A stretch of DNA of 64,000 nucleotides from Cryptomeria japonica (GCF_030272615.1 NC_081407.1:270353870-270417869); one strand, 5' to 3'; shown: positions 1-11,964, counted from the stretch's first letter. A program made the numbers and translations. The notes: generated by a model not told the origin, from the letters alone.

Positions 1-56
1 ATATATATGTATATGTATATGTATATACATACATATACATATACATATAGATGTAT

Positions 57-103
<47 letters not shown>

Positions 104-143
104 TATGTATATATACATATACATATACATATATGTATATGTG

Positions 144-181
<38 letters not shown>

Positions 182-246
182 TGCGTGTGCATATACATAT
201 ACATATACATATATGTATATGTATATACATATATATACATATACCA
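1..246. repeat. AT-rich microsatellite (ATACAT)n with a (GT)n core
   Basis: Nearly uninterrupted ATACAT/ATATGT hexamer repeats fill this stretch, with a pure GT run at about 149-177 followed by GCGC/GTGC variants. The long tyrosine/isoleucine or valine/cysteine reading frames it yields are artefacts of the repeat. It lies in the untranslated 3' part of element A or in a younger insertion into it. Confidence 0.95.
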
Positions 247-382
247 TTTTCTTTGATCTTCATGTGATGTGTTATGGATGATGCGTTCTATATGCCTTTG
301 TTTATTCTATGATGATGTAATGCTTAGATAGATGTATGTGATACAATATTTGATGAATATGATATGATAATGCATGATGTTT

Positions 383-482
383 TGAGATGTATCTTGGAAA
401 TGAGATGTATCTTGACAATGAGATGTATAATATGATATGCTGTGAGATGTATCTTGAAAATGAGATGTATAATATGATATGC
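383..482. repeat. short minisatellite, unit about 18-23 bp
   Basis: The core GAGATGTAT recurs at about 383, 402, 420, 443 and 462, alternately followed by CTTG or AATATGATATGC. Five imperfect copies are seen. It sits in the non-coding 3' part of retroelement A. Confidence 0.75.
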
Positions 483-1456
483 AACTAATTGTTTTGGAGC
501 ATCCTCATTCTACATTTGTCATCCCTGTATAGCCACATGTTTGTTTGCTTTCTTTGTATGTATCATCATTGAGAATTTGATTTGTTTTTGGGATATGTTG
601 AAAATTTATACAAGCATAATGGTATAATTGAACCATAATGACCCGAGAAAAATTTACATGATGTTTGATTTTGCAAGATAGCACAAGCGTCAAGGTTTAA
701 TTGAACGAGGATGACCTGAGTGCGGATTGCGTATAAACAGACAAGATTAAACCATTTGTATGCGTAAAGTGGATTCATGTCTTCAGTGATATGCTATGAA
801 TCACATCTCAAGACAAGTATTTACACAGTACAGATGATCGTCTCACAGACAGAAAACTAAGAAAATATTGGGTTCCCCCGATGTTCTCTAGCTTTGAAGC
901 ATCGTTGAGAAGATACAGAGGATCCAATAGTTCAAAAAGAGTTTAAGTGCAAAAAATAGTCAAAACTTTATGCAAGAAGCAACATTTGATACCTCATAAA
1001 ATCATCCATCATATTTTGTGAATCCTGTTAAGTGATCAATGTTTTGCTTTGTGATTGTGTGAGTTTTGTTTGCTGGATATGATGTTCTGAGTTTGCAACT
1101 AGTTTTGACGGCTTGAACGTACTGCAAGTTTTGACGAATATTGCCCCTAGCTAAGTGTACCTCTCGATGTGAATATGTACAGTGATTACCAAGCCATGGT
1201 GAGATGTCGTGAAAGGATATATGGATAAACCAGGATAGTGACTATGCTATGTATGTTCTGAATGGATATTGTGGTAAAATGTCAGGCGATGGCCGATAGT
1301 GCTTTATCGTGGATATAATGATATGGATATAGATAGAGGAGTTGTCCTCTCACAATAGTGCCTGTTGCCAGGTTTTCACCAGTTGCTTTTATTGTACCTT
1401 TTTGTTTGCCTTTTTCTTGATTTTTTGATTTTTGACTTTTTCGTGCATTAGATTAC
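483..1456 (-). other. untranslated 3' region of element A, downstream of integrase
   Basis: No coding potential is recognised. Short stretches match the equivalent part of element B: a TTGCCCC(T/C)AG segment and an AAGCCATGG segment near 1139-1200 correspond to about 20231-20315, and the segment near 1345-1385 resembles 20398-20425. This supports it as an internal, non-coding part of the same family. Confidence 0.7.
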
Positions 1457-2640
1457 TCAAGTGTAGTATTTCTTTAGATGGATGTTGTTAGTTGGTTCAT
1501 AGAGCACATCTCCTTCTGAAGTTGTTAGCTGATAAGCACCTGATCCATAAGCTGATATGATGACATAGGGACCTAACCAATTAGGCTCAAATTTCCCTTT
1601 CTTTTCTCGATCTTGTTGATTCCTCGGATTTTCTTTGAGTGCTAGGTCACCAATTTTAAATTTTTTGGGAATGACCTTGTGGTTGTAGTTCCTACACATA
1701 CGTTGCTAATATGCTTTGAGATGAGTGTAGGCACATTGACGTCTTTCATCTAGAAGTTCAAGCTCTTGCAGTCGGTTAACTCGATACTCTTCATCTGGGA
1801 TTAAGCCTTTCAAAGAGACTCTGAGAGATGAAATTTCTACCTCCAAGGGTAAAATTGCTTCTAATCCATATACCAATGAATAGGGTGTAGCTCCTGTAGG
1901 TGTGCAGATGCTAGTTCTGTAGGCCCAAAGTGCCGGATTGAGTTGTACATGCCAATCTTTGCCTGCATCATTCACTGTTTTCTTTAGGATTTTCAATATT
2001 GTTTTGTTGGATGCTTCCGCCTGACCATTCCATTATGGGTAGTAAGGTGTAGAAAAACAATGTTGGATTTTGAATTTTTCACATAGTTCTCGTACATCTT
2101 GGTTTTTAAAAGGTTGTCCATTATCTATGATGATGGAACTCGGAATACCATATTTGCAGATCAGATAATTAAGGATAAAAGAGGCAGTTTGTTTCCCAGT
2201 CACTGTGGTCATGGGGACTGCTTCTATCCATTTTGTAAAGTATTATGTTGCAGTTATAATGAACTTGTGTCCATTTGAAGATGAAGGATGAATTTTGCCC
2301 ACCAAGTCTAGTCCCCACTAACAGAAGGGTCAGGATGTTGTGAATGGTTGCAGTTCCTGTGTTGGTGCATGTATAAGATTGCCATGGATTTGGCATTTAG
2401 GACACTTTTTTGCAAAGTGATAAGAGTCTTTTTCCATTGTTGGCCAATAATATCCCATTCTTAGAAGATTTTTAGCAAGAGTAGTACCACTTGAATGTGT
2501 GCCACAGATACCCTCGTGAAGCTCATGTAAAGCAGAGTCAGATTCAATACGATCAAGGCAACAAAGAAGAGTACCATCTAGACCTCGACGGTACAAAGTA
2601 CCAGAAGTGAGAATATAACGGGCGGCCTATCGGATGAAGT
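1457..2640 (-). pseudogene. element A integrase (degenerate)
   Basis: Integrase would join element DNA to the host chromosome. The zinc-binding H-H-C-C module is at about 2330-2596 (HELHEG at one end, CPKCQ at the other). The catalytic core follows at about 1996-2330, with the D-D-E triad readable as GLDLVG, IIDNG and AEASNK. The C-terminal part carries a GPY-like segment (NWLGPYVI) and ends with a stop at 1457. In-frame stops interrupt the core near 2220-2330 and near 1700, so no full protein is possible. All three catalytic positions are still present, unlike in element B. It directly follows the aRH domain in the same polyprotein. Confidence 0.9.
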
Positions 2641-3290
2641 TACATTTTTGGTTTTGGGATAGGTCAATGGGTAGGATATTGTTCTTAAGATAGTCGTATA
2701 TTGGTCCATATAATGGAGAATCTGAACCGATCAAGGCATAGATAACATGGGAATCAGAGTGATCATAGGCTGGGGAGAACAGTTGCTCTACCAGAAACTC
2801 GTAATGACTCTGTTGCCCTAGAATTTGCAATATTGAAGCAGTAGTAGCCATTGCATCGACTGCTTTGTTATCCAACCTTGGTATTTGTTCGAAGGTGATG
2901 TGTACAAAATATTGCTTGAAATCATCCACCATTCGCTTGTAGGGTAGTAGCTTGTCATCCTTTGTCTGATAGTCATTGTTGATTTGATTGATGACTAGTT
3001 GTGAATCTCCATAGACCTTTAAATCTGTGATTCTCCATTCTACAGCCATTTTGATGCCTATAACCAATGCCTCATATTCAGCCACATTATTTGTGCATGG
3101 AAACATAAGCCTATATGATCTTGGTATAGTGTGTCCTTCAGGAGTGATGAACAGAATGCCAACACCCGAGCCATGTTGTGTGTAGGATCCGTCAAAGTAC
3201 AAGGTCCATTGTTTGGTAGAAATAGCAAGAACATCCCTGTCCGAAAATTCGATCCCCATAGTTTGTTTTCCAGGTAGTGGTGCTTTAGCC
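2627..3290 (-). pseudogene. element A archaeal-type RNase H (aRH) domain
   Basis: This second RNase H of the Tat group probably assists removal of RNA during reverse transcription. Visible active-site positions are D in YFDGSY, E in AEYEAL, D in YGDSQLV and a later D in the KAVDAMA segment, so the catalytic set looks complete. It is open for 210 codons (3259-2627), unusually well kept for this element. It follows the Ty3-type RNase H and precedes the integrase zinc module. A stop lies in the tether before it, at about 3330. Confidence 0.92.
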
Positions 3291-4762
3291 AGTTGATCTG
3301 CGATTGCTTGTCCTTTGATAGCTCTTCATTCTGTGTAGTGGATATCAAATTCACTGAGGATCATGACCCACTTAGCCAATCTGCCTGTAAGAGCTACTTT
3401 GCTGAGTAAATATTTGAGAGGATCAATATTTGCTACTAGCCTAATTGTGTGAGCTAGCATGTAGTGTCAAAATTTTTGAGAGGCAAATACTACTGTTAGA
3501 CAAGCTTTCTCAATGAATGTATAGTTGAGTTCATATCCGTTCAATGTCCTGCTGATGCAGTATATAGCTTGTTCTTTGCCTTGTTGATCTTCTTGTGCTA
3601 ACAATGCCCCCAGTGATATGTCTATTGTTGAAATGTAGAGAATGAGTGGCTTCCCTACTATAGGTGGTACTAGAACTGGTGGGTTCATCAAATATTGCTT
3701 GATTTGATAAAATGATTCTGCACATTTGGTTTCCCATTTGAACGGTACATTCTTATGTAGCAGATGATTGAATGGTAGAATTTTATCTGCTAGTTGGGAA
3801 ATGAATCGCTTGATTGATTGGAGTCTCCATTGTAGAGATCTAAGTTGGCTGATATTCTTTGGTGGTGGCATCTCCATAATGGCTTGTACCTTTGTTGGAT
3901 CCACTTCAATACCTTTAGCTGAAACTATGTAGCCTAGTAACTTGTCTGATGTAACCCCAAAGACACACTTCTTAGGGTTGAGCCTAACTTGGAATTTTTC
4001 CAATCTATCAAAGATCTTTTCTAAGATGCTTAGATGTTCTACTCTGGTGAAGGATTTAGCTAGTAAATCATCCACATAGTCTTCCATGAAGGTATGCATC
4101 ATGTCATGAAAGATTGTTGTCATTGCTCATTGATAAGTTGCTCCTACATTCTTTAAGCCAAAAGGCATGACATTCCAACAGTATGTTCCCCAAGGACAGG
4201 TAAACGTTGTTCTATCTTGATCCTCTAGGGATATCTTGATTTGATTATAGCCTAAAAAACCATCCATTAGTGATAGCATTGCATGGCTTACTGTGAGGTC
4301 TATAATTATGTAGATACTAGGTAAAGGAAAGTCATCCTTTGGACAAGCTTTGTTGACATCTCTAAAATCAGTGCATATTCTGATACTGCCATCTGGTTTT
4401 GATACTTGTACAATGTTGGAAATCCATTCAGCATAGTCGATGGGTTGGATAAATCCGACGTCTAATAATTTCTTCAATTCAACTTTAACCATGAGTGCCA
4501 CATGTGAATTCATCTTTCATAGTTTTTGCTTGACTGGCTTAGCTCCTTGAGTAATGGATAAATGATGCATGATTAATTGTGGATCAATCCCAGCCATATC
4601 TGCATATGACCAAGCAAAGTTGATTTTCTTTTCTTCAAAGAATTTGATAAATTCTGATCTTTCTTCCTCTGTTAGAGATTCTGCAAAGTGTATAGTTTTG
4701 GTTGCTTCTGTAGTACCAATGTTGATTGATTGAGTGGGCTCAATCAATATGGGTGATCGCAC
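3291..4762 (-). pseudogene. element A reverse transcriptase and Ty3-type RNase H (degenerate)
   Basis: RT copies element RNA into DNA. Fingers and palm begin near 4762 (LTEEERSEF, HHLSI). The block with TDFRDVNKACPKDDFPLP lies at about 4320-4380, the MPFGLKNVGATYQ block at about 4130-4170, and the catalytic YVDD at about 4070-4082. The connection and RNase H (LYISTIDISLGALLAQ) are at about 3590-3650. A TGA at 4124-4126 follows the ATYQ motif where element B has an arginine codon. Further stops lie near 3464 and 4514-4516. The catalytic aspartates are intact. Confidence 0.93.
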
Positions 4763-6304
4763 ATGAAATGTTTAGGAAGAGTCTCAAGTCTCCCATCTTT
4801 AGGTGCCTTAAAAAGGTTTTCACCCTCAAATGCATCCTTTGTTTTTACTTTTGTGTGATCTAGTGTTGCCATTGACTAGTTTTCAATAGTAGATCCTTTA
4901 TTTTGCTCATTTTTGCGACTGAGAGACTTGGCACTCCCTTGGTTGTAGACATCATTACTTTGTTCACTGGTAGAGTCTATTTTGGGTTTAATAGTACATA
5001 AGTAATGGATAATGGATTCATCATTCAGGAAAATTGGTATATCACGAGTTTCAAGTTCGTCCCAGTTTATGAGGTCCGAAAAGACACGTGGTAAGGAATC
5101 GTTTGGCGGATCAAGTTCTACTGATGTAAGTGTCAGGATAGAGGTTTCATCATGATTGGTTTGGGTGTTAAAGAAGTCAAGGATTTCGTCGAGGTCTTCG
5201 ATGGTATCATTTTCTGTATAGACTTGCTCATAATGTCGCTGCTAGTTTTCCTTGGCGTCATAGATATTTTGTGGACCAAATTCAAGCGGTCTAGATTCTG
5301 TACTGCATTCTTCTTGAGAGTTGGCTGTATGATTGTCCTTTGCACAAATGTCTTCAGTAATGTTAGAAAAACTGCCCCATTCATATTCATTTGAATCAGT
5401 ATCAGACGTATCATCCCAGATTCTATCAGTGTTGTGAACTGGTATGTTGTAGGGTGAGAACATGTCTTTGATAATTGAGACAAGTTTGATATTTTTCTCT
5501 GATTCTGTGTTAGATCCTGCTTCCACTCTTTGCATTTGTTCATATACTATCTTTCCTTGGGGAGGAATGATGTAATCTAGATGGGATTCTTCTTTGTTGG
5601 ATGTTGGTTCTTGAATGTGATTTGCTTATGTAGTAGATGCTTCCTTCTTTTGATTGATAGGCTGCTTTTGACATTGTTCTCATTCTTGATGTTCACATTC
5701 TTTATGTATTGTCTCTGCTGACTCAAATAGTGCCTCCTGCCAGGAGTCTTCCTTGTACTTCTTCTTTGCTTTCCACTGAGGTTTTTTATATTTGTGTGGT
5801 ACCTTCTTTGGTAGTAGAGTGAGTTTAAAGCCCAATCCCTTTTTGTCTTTACAGAATTGTGAAGGAGGATCCAATGGTTTTGTGACGCCTTCCTAACGCT
5901 TACCAATAGTTCCTTTGCCATTGTATCCCATTTATTGCATGATTAAGTAGCCTTTACCATATAGGTGTGTGGGTATAGCTACTTCCACGGTAGTTGCTAT
6001 GTCTTCTTACTCATATTTGTATAGCCAACTAAGGATATCCTTTTCCTCAGATTCATGTGCTAAAGTGTCGAGTTGAATGAATGTGCCATCGAACTTGGTG
6101 ATGGGTCGAGTTGCTTGATGTGTTGATGATGTAGGTAATCCATGAGATCTAGGTGATGTTGGTAAGTTGGCCAAACACATGGGTTCCAAAGAGTATTCTC
6201 CCATGCCTTGTTCTTTGATCTTCATTTTCTGCTTGAAATCTCTAGGTAATGATTTAGACTTTTCTTGTTGAAGATCTTGTGTTGATGAATCTTGTTTTTC
6301 TCTA
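4763..6304 (-). pseudogene. element A protease-RT linker
   Basis: This poorly conserved region between protease and RT is broken into frames rich in Lys, Ser, Asp and Glu. The corresponding stretch in element B (23701-25300) has the same acidic, serine-rich character and a similar PKD...FDILPSS-type segment just before RT. No enzyme motif is seen. Several stops and frame changes are present. Confidence 0.65.
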
Positions 6305-6740
6305 TTATGGGGAACCAAGTTGTCTTGGGCTGCCCCCCATTGCATTACAATGCTGAAATGGATTATGATCGGCTGATATAGAAACCTCCTGACCATTATA
6401 GGGAAATTTGACACACTGGTGATATGTAGAAGGCACTGCTTGCATTTCATGTATCCAGGGTCGACCTAATAAGATATTGTATGTGAGATCTATGTCTAAG
6501 ACCTGGTACATAATATCCTTTTGTATCGATCCTACCTAAATTGGCAACACCACGGTTCCTTTAGATGATCTTTCCTCATCATCATATGCCTTTATAGTGA
6601 TATTCTTGCGTGGATCAATAGACTCTTCAGAAAAGCCTAATGCACGGATAAATTTTAAGGTGCAAATGTTAAGTCCAACTCCTCCATCTATTAATACTCG
6701 TTTAACGCGGTGTTTATAGACTGACTTCAATATGGAGAGG
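6305..6740 (-). pseudogene. element A aspartic protease (degenerate)
   Basis: The retropepsin cleaves the element polyprotein. The active-site segment reads VLIDGG at about 6680-6700 (Asp codon 6686-6688). Element B has D-N-G here and active plant elements usually D-S/T/N-G. The second conserved block, YNILLGRPWIHEM, is at about 6440-6490. An in-frame stop at about 6535 and a frame change separate the halves. Confidence 0.85.
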
Positions 6741-8861
6741 AGTATTATGTGGATGGCTCAATGAGATATTATCATGCTCAGAAAAAGTAAGGTTATGAGG
6801 TCCTATCATATGAGCCACCATGGCTTGGAATTTGTCAGCATCCAGATCTTGAGGTATAATTGTTTCGAGTAATGCTTGTTCCAATATGTCTTTGTGTTTT
6901 GGCGAAAGTTTCAGCAACTCCAGTATAGATATTTGAGTGGGAGTTTTGCGCAATTGATCGACTAGATCATATTGAATTTTGGGTATGGTGTTCGTTGTTG
7001 ACATATGTCCCTTCAAGACATATTTTTGAGCTCTGGTTGTTACGTTGACGAATTCATGTTCACACTTGTCTTTGATTGTGATGACGCTTACTTGATTGTC
7101 TACAACTGATATATGATTGATAGTGTTATTGTAGATGTGATTGATACAAGCTCCACATGTATCATTTGAGGTTGAAGCTCTATCTTTGTTGTAGTTTGGA
7201 AGAGGGTTCTTAAAGGCTCCATGATCACTATTTGTCTTGAGACCATCCACCGTTAAATCACCTCTATCAATCATGTCTCGAACAATGTTTTTCAGTCTCA
7301 TGCAATCATTTGTTTGATGACCTTTGTTGCGATGAAAATCACAAAAGTGCGAGTCATTCCACCAGAGTGGTTTGATTTGTGGTTCATAGTTGTTGATTGT
7401 TGGTAAAGAGATAATTTTGTTTGCCAGGAGTTCTTTGAATGCCGACTCCAGTGATTGTCCCAATGGTGTGTAGACACGTTTTTGAAAATTGTTGGTGTAA
7501 CCTCGTGAATTGTTATTAGGACCTCGATTTGTGGGATTGTTTTGGGTATTGTTGGTGTTGTTTGCGTTGAGTTGATCTTGATTGGTATGCGGTGCATAAG
7601 CGTTAGTGCCTGGGTTAGCACCTTTGGGATTCTTTGTAGCTTGAGGGTTACCTGATAATGCGAGCACCGGTTGTTTTGATTTTGGGTCATTTGGTTCATT
7701 TCCTCCTTCATTTCCATTGTTTTTGTTTCTGGTCTAGAATCTGGTTTTGTCCAAGTTGTTGTTGTTTTGGTTATTGTAATGCGATGAACTTGTTCCTTCT
7801 TTAAAGAATTTTAGTGTTCCTTCCTTTACACATGCTTCTTCCACTTGAATGCCATTTTCAATCAATTTAGAAAAAGATGGTATGCATTGGAGTTTGAGCC
7901 TGTAACTCAGCTCACTGTTTAAGTTGTCGATGAAAATTTCCATTTTCTCCTTTTTAGGGATATCTCAAGGATATCTTGAAACCATATGCCACCATCATTG
8001 ATGGAAAACCATGAATGTTTCATTGTTTTTTTGTTTGGTGTTACAGACATCTAACATGGTGATAGCATGCTGAATGTTATAGGAATATTGAGTTATGAAT
8101 TTGTTGACTAGTTCATCGAATGATCTGACGGGAGGCGTGATTTTGGATTACCATTCCATTGTTTTCCCTCCCAAGCTTCTTGGGAATAACCTTGTCAAAT
8201 AGGTATCATCATGAGCGAATTCAAGACTCATTGTGCAGAATTCTCGAACATGATCACGGGGATCGCTTTTCCCATCGTACTTGTCAAATTTAGGAACGTC
8301 TGAGTTTGGAGGAAAAGGCACCATGTTCAATCTTCTGTCAAACGGATAAGGACAAGTTTCGTTTAAGGAGTACCATACTGTTGTACCTTGTTGCATGTCT
8401 TGCATTTTTCTTTGTAACATTTGTATTTGTTGAGTAAGAGCAATAAAAGGTGCATTGTTTTGTCGAGGGAAGAATTCTTCCCTTGCATTAATTCTAGGTT
8501 GAAATGGGGTATGGAACGCTATGTTTTGCTCAGGTATATTTTGTTCTTGTAGATTTTGCTCAGGTATGTCCTGCTCAGGGTCACGTGTCTCTTCCTCTCA
8601 TTGTCATTCTTGATATTCGTAATGTTGAGATTTTGTTCTAAACATGTCTGTGTCAAAGTCTTCGGGAAGTTTAACCCCTTTGCTTGTGAGCATGAGTAGG
8701 TATTTTTCCTTGTCATTTTCCATGAGTCTTTCCACAAGTTTTTGAAATGAAGCACTTTCTTGACATTCTTGAAGAAGTCCTTCAGAAATTTTGGCATCCT
8801 CTGGATTCAGATGCTCGAAAGGATTTGATAATCTCCGATTCATGCTGGATTCTGATTGCAT
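6741..8861 (-). pseudogene. element A gag (capsid/nucleocapsid), degenerate
   Basis: Gag packages element RNA. The N-terminal part (8604-8861) has a helix-rich segment ending KGVKLPEDFD. The retrotransposon-gag block (8148-8420) contains DPRDHVREF and RLFPRSLGGKTMEW. A C-terminal gag segment is at 7734-7943. An Asn-rich low-complexity spacer (about 7480-7640) leads to the knuckle CDFHRNKGHQTNDC at about 7300-7342, a C-x2-H-x4-H-x4-C variant common in plant Ty3/gypsy elements. It runs into the protease at 6741. Stops at about 7730, 7945-8147 and 8585-8603 break it. Confidence 0.88.
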
Positions 8862-8876
8862 TTCGCTTTGTTTGTT

Positions 8877-9203
8877 TCATTGAGAGTGAGTAACAATAGG
8901 CATCTGGTAGAAGCTTTCTGTGACAAAAGGAATGAATTCTTCTTCAATGTTTTGTTCAGGAGTTGGTGGTTCAAATCGAGGGATGTTGTAAGTGATGCAC
9001 TCGTCGGGAAAGAATGCTGGATTGATCTTTCCTCCACGATTTATTTGTTGACTGAACACAAATTTTTGACAGAATGCTCTAGTCTTCAAAGGTTCCTTGT
9101 CAAATTCGTTTGATTTGTTTTGAATATATAATCATACATGACGAAGGAATGTTCGATGAGATATGAAGAGTTGATGATTGATGTATAAAAATTTATTTCT
9201 TTT
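8877..9203 (-). pseudogene. ORF1-like conserved segment 5' of gag in element A
   Basis: About 105 codons upstream of gag encode a segment closely matching one at the same place in element B (29099-29400). Shared blocks are FISHRTFLRH, KSNEFD, GKINPAFF, CITYNI and EEEF(I/V)P(F/Y)VT(E/Q)SFY. No known domain is recognised. The location recalls the extra ORF1 of Ogre-type Tat elements, but homology to it is not shown here. A TGA breaks the frame after RHV (about 9136) in A; B has a cysteine codon there. Confidence 0.7.
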
Positions 9204-9756
9204 GGCAAGTTTCGAAGAACTTGGTTGCTGTTTCTTCAACTTAGTGTTATGATAAATATTCTTTCTTCTCAGAATATGAGGATTAGTCATGCACAAGCGA
9301 TCAATGGTTTCCTTTGAGTTGTTTTGGATTTAGTTTATCTTGTTTTGGAAACTTAAGTTTTACTTTATCAAAGTGAAGGTTTAGATGCCCCCTCACAACA
9401 AAGTGCGTCAAATGATATGGAATAGAGCTTTCTCGATATGGAAACTCGATTTGAAAACTTGGAGTTTTAAAAAAGTGTGTTTTGGGATAAAAATCCGTGT
9501 TATAAGAAGGACCTATTTGCCACTTGTGATGATGTTTCCCAATTTTGATAGGATAGATATGTTTATTGTGTGACCAGTTTCAGATTTTGGATAACTTTTG
9601 TTTGATGAGAGACTTGCTTTGGAAATAGCTTTTGATACTATGTTTTTTGGTTTTCTGATTTGACGAAGTTCAGGCTGATGAAAGGAGGTTTCCGAAAATG
9701 TTTTCAAAATTTTCCAATTTGACCTCTGTTTTGCCCCCTGTTTTTATGGTTTTGAC

Positions 9757-10112
9757 CACGCACTGAAACAGAGACGCTATGCGCTATAGAAAGTTCTCAA
9801 AGTGCTAAGGAAAAAACCCCACACGTTATGTTGCCCCCTTCTATGCGCTAACTGGTTTCACTAGTTAAATTTGCTTCAGCTTCGATTTAAAAGATCATGC
9901 GCTAATATGAGCTGCTGACGCGCTATTGTTTATATTCTACGTGCTAAAGGTTGACTTCCATGCGCTAAAGTGTTTTTAGAACATGCTAACTACTACTGCT
10001 GATTTTAGGTTCTGGTGAAGTGCTATTGTTAAGACTTTACGCGCTAAAGATAAGGTTTGATGCACTAAAGTATGGTCACCACGCACTAAGATGTTGCTCT
10101 TATGCGCTAAAC
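9757..10112 (-). repeat. GCGCTA motif cluster 1 in element A leader
   Basis: About fifteen copies of a short motif, consensus (A/T)(C/T)GCGCTAAAG, occur at 15-45 bp spacing: near 9757, 9774, 9781, 9801, 9842, 9896, 9917, 9938, 9959, 9981, 10019, 10038, 10059, 10080 and 10101. The spacer sequences are unrelated. Many variants are GTGCTA or GCACTA, as expected from CpG decay of an original GCGCTA. Function unknown. Confidence 0.8.
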
Positions 10113-11605
10113 TACCCTGACTTGATTGTTTTCTGCAATTTTTGGAACTTTGTTTTGAGTTTTCAATGATGATAGATGATTTTTTGAAGTAATAAATGAA
10201 GACACAACACCAAAGAATAACTATTTTTGCTTAATCTAAACAGTAAGTGTATGTTCTACGAGGATGTGTTCAAATCCCCAATGTTGCAACAGGTTTGGAT
10301 ATAAAGAATACACTTAAAAAAGACTCTTTATTCAAGGGTCATAAGTAATACCATAGCCGACTAGTCTCGATACTCTGTCAGCTCAAACAGTCGTGTCACC
10401 CCCTAGAGGGCGCCCGTTTTTTTGCCTTTCGCCAAAAATTAACCCAAAGTGAATTGCTTCACAATTGAGTAGTTATCTTAGGAGATATATGGTGAGCGAT
10501 CTTGGGGGCGGATTCTTCCCCACCCTTGCACTATGATATTACAAATGTTTGGTTACTGACTCGGCTCAAAGTTTCTATGCTAAGGTTCGTAATCAAGCTT
10601 CTTGTTCGGCCGTCAATGATAAACTCCCTCAGGAGGCTTCCCAACCTTTAGAACAAAGGCTTTACGTATCTCAAGGATACTGGGGGAAGGCTAATCGCTA
10701 CGTGCAACTATTGAAAAGGACATCCATCGCTTTCCACATTTGATTATAGTGGGTTGGAACACTTGGCTTCAAAGTTGTTTCCCACTTAGGTCGTTCCCTT
10801 CACACCAGCCAAAAATGGCTTTAAGAGTTTTTCAACCCCTCGGGAAGGCAGGCTTGCTAAAGGATTTAAATGCAATAAACACTGAAAGCGTAAGAGTGGT
10901 CTAGATTTTTGATCACCCAGTTAAGGGGAGAGCATATTCCTTCCACTTTCGTAGCAAAGCAAACAAGTGTTCTTTTTAACTCTTCATTGCAATGATTTGT
11001 TAATAGCTATATGGAGATGTTGCTCCACAAAAACATGGTGTTTATTTTATCCCTTCAAAGCAATGATTTTCTAATCTGAAAAGAAGAACTTGGTCAACAA
11101 AATGAACACGATCTTGGTGGTCAACAAAAGAAATCGATAAAAGGGGAAGGGCTTCCCTCTTTAACTTGAAAACAAAATTTTGACAAATGTGGTTTCTTTT
11201 ACTTTGCAAAAATTTGAAATTGATCGTTTTAAACACTAAAGGATGGTGAGGTTGTTTTCAAAGCTTTTTGCAAAATGAAAGATTGTCTTGTTCTTTTTAA
11301 TAACCCAAAAAGGAAAGTTTTTCTCCTATGAAAGCAAGAAAGATTTTGATTGTGGTTCTTTTTAGGTACCCCAAATGAAATGTGAGTTCAGTTTTAAGAA
11401 AAATTAAAAGAGGTTCAAATTTTAACTAACTTAACTAAGTTAATAAAAACTCTAAACTATCTTAATGATCCTAAAAATGGAGCTCCTATATGCAAGAAAA
11501 TTGTTAGAAACCTACAAAATAACAAGCAAAATCGTTAGACAAATGTGGACTTCAACAAGTCTAATTTTGCACTCGGTTACAGCTTTTAGTTTTTGTTTCT
11601 GTCTA

Positions 11606-11866
11606 TGATGCGCTACATAACAAACTGTACGCGCTACAACATAATCCGAATGCGCCATCGGATAAGCCTAACGCACTAAACTGTGTTTCAAATGCGCTAC
11701 TCTATTTTTCTTCCTCACCGAGACCTACAAGAAAAGATTAGTGAGGTCGATGCACTAAGGTAAAGACCGCATGCGCTAGAGAATAGAACCCATGAGCTAA
11801 ATAGTGCACTAGATGTACTAAAAGATCCACCAAATGTGCTAAGGGATGTTCCCTACATGCTAATTC
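11606..11866 (-). repeat. GCGCTA motif cluster 2 in element A leader
   Basis: About eleven further copies of the cluster 1 motif, at about 11608, 11628, 11650, 11670, 11692, 11750, 11771, 11791, 11805, 11833 and 11856. It ends immediately before the PBS-side inverted repeat. As in cluster 1, only the 6-8-bp core is shared and the spacers differ. Confidence 0.78.
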
Positions 11867-11869
11867 TTG

Positions 11870-11964
11870 TTTCCCGCATACCTGCAAAAGTGTTTATTTT
11901 TGAAAACCGATTTGATTAATGGGGTTGTGTCCCACTATGGGCGCCAGAAATGTATGCGGGAAAA
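11870..11964 (-). promoter_or_regulatory. 12-bp perfect inverted repeat bracketing the PBS of element A
   Basis: TTTCCCGCATAC at 11870-11881 is the exact reverse complement of GTATGCGGGAAA at 11952-11963. The second arm is the very end of the 5' LTR (U5) and the first lies in the leader, so the element RNA can fold a stem with a roughly 70-nt loop containing the PBS. Retroviruses use comparable U5-leader stems to present the PBS; applying that here is inference. Confidence 0.6.
11931..11946 (-). other. primer binding site of element A
   Basis: On the minus strand, four bases after the LTR end, the sequence reads TGGCGCCCATAGTGGG. It starts with the TGG complementary to a tRNA CCA tail, in the TGGCGCC form common in plant Ty3/gypsy elements. 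I cannot assign the tRNA species. Confidence 0.78.

Larger units (their letters stand above)
9204..11930 (-). other. untranslated leader of element A
   Basis: About 2.7 kb lie between the PBS and the first coding segment. No gene is recognised. It holds the two GCGCTA clusters (separate entries). Its middle part (about 10300-11520) is alignable by eye with the leader of element B (29780-31065); for example a block containing GGAGATGTTGCTCCA occurs near 11012 and near 30520. The first GCGCTA cluster lies in about 0.8 kb present in A and absent from B. Confidence 0.75.

Noticed and set aside
7-281. 86- and 76-codon open frames at the left edge
   Set aside because: They are translations of an ATACAT/GT microsatellite and have no protein character.
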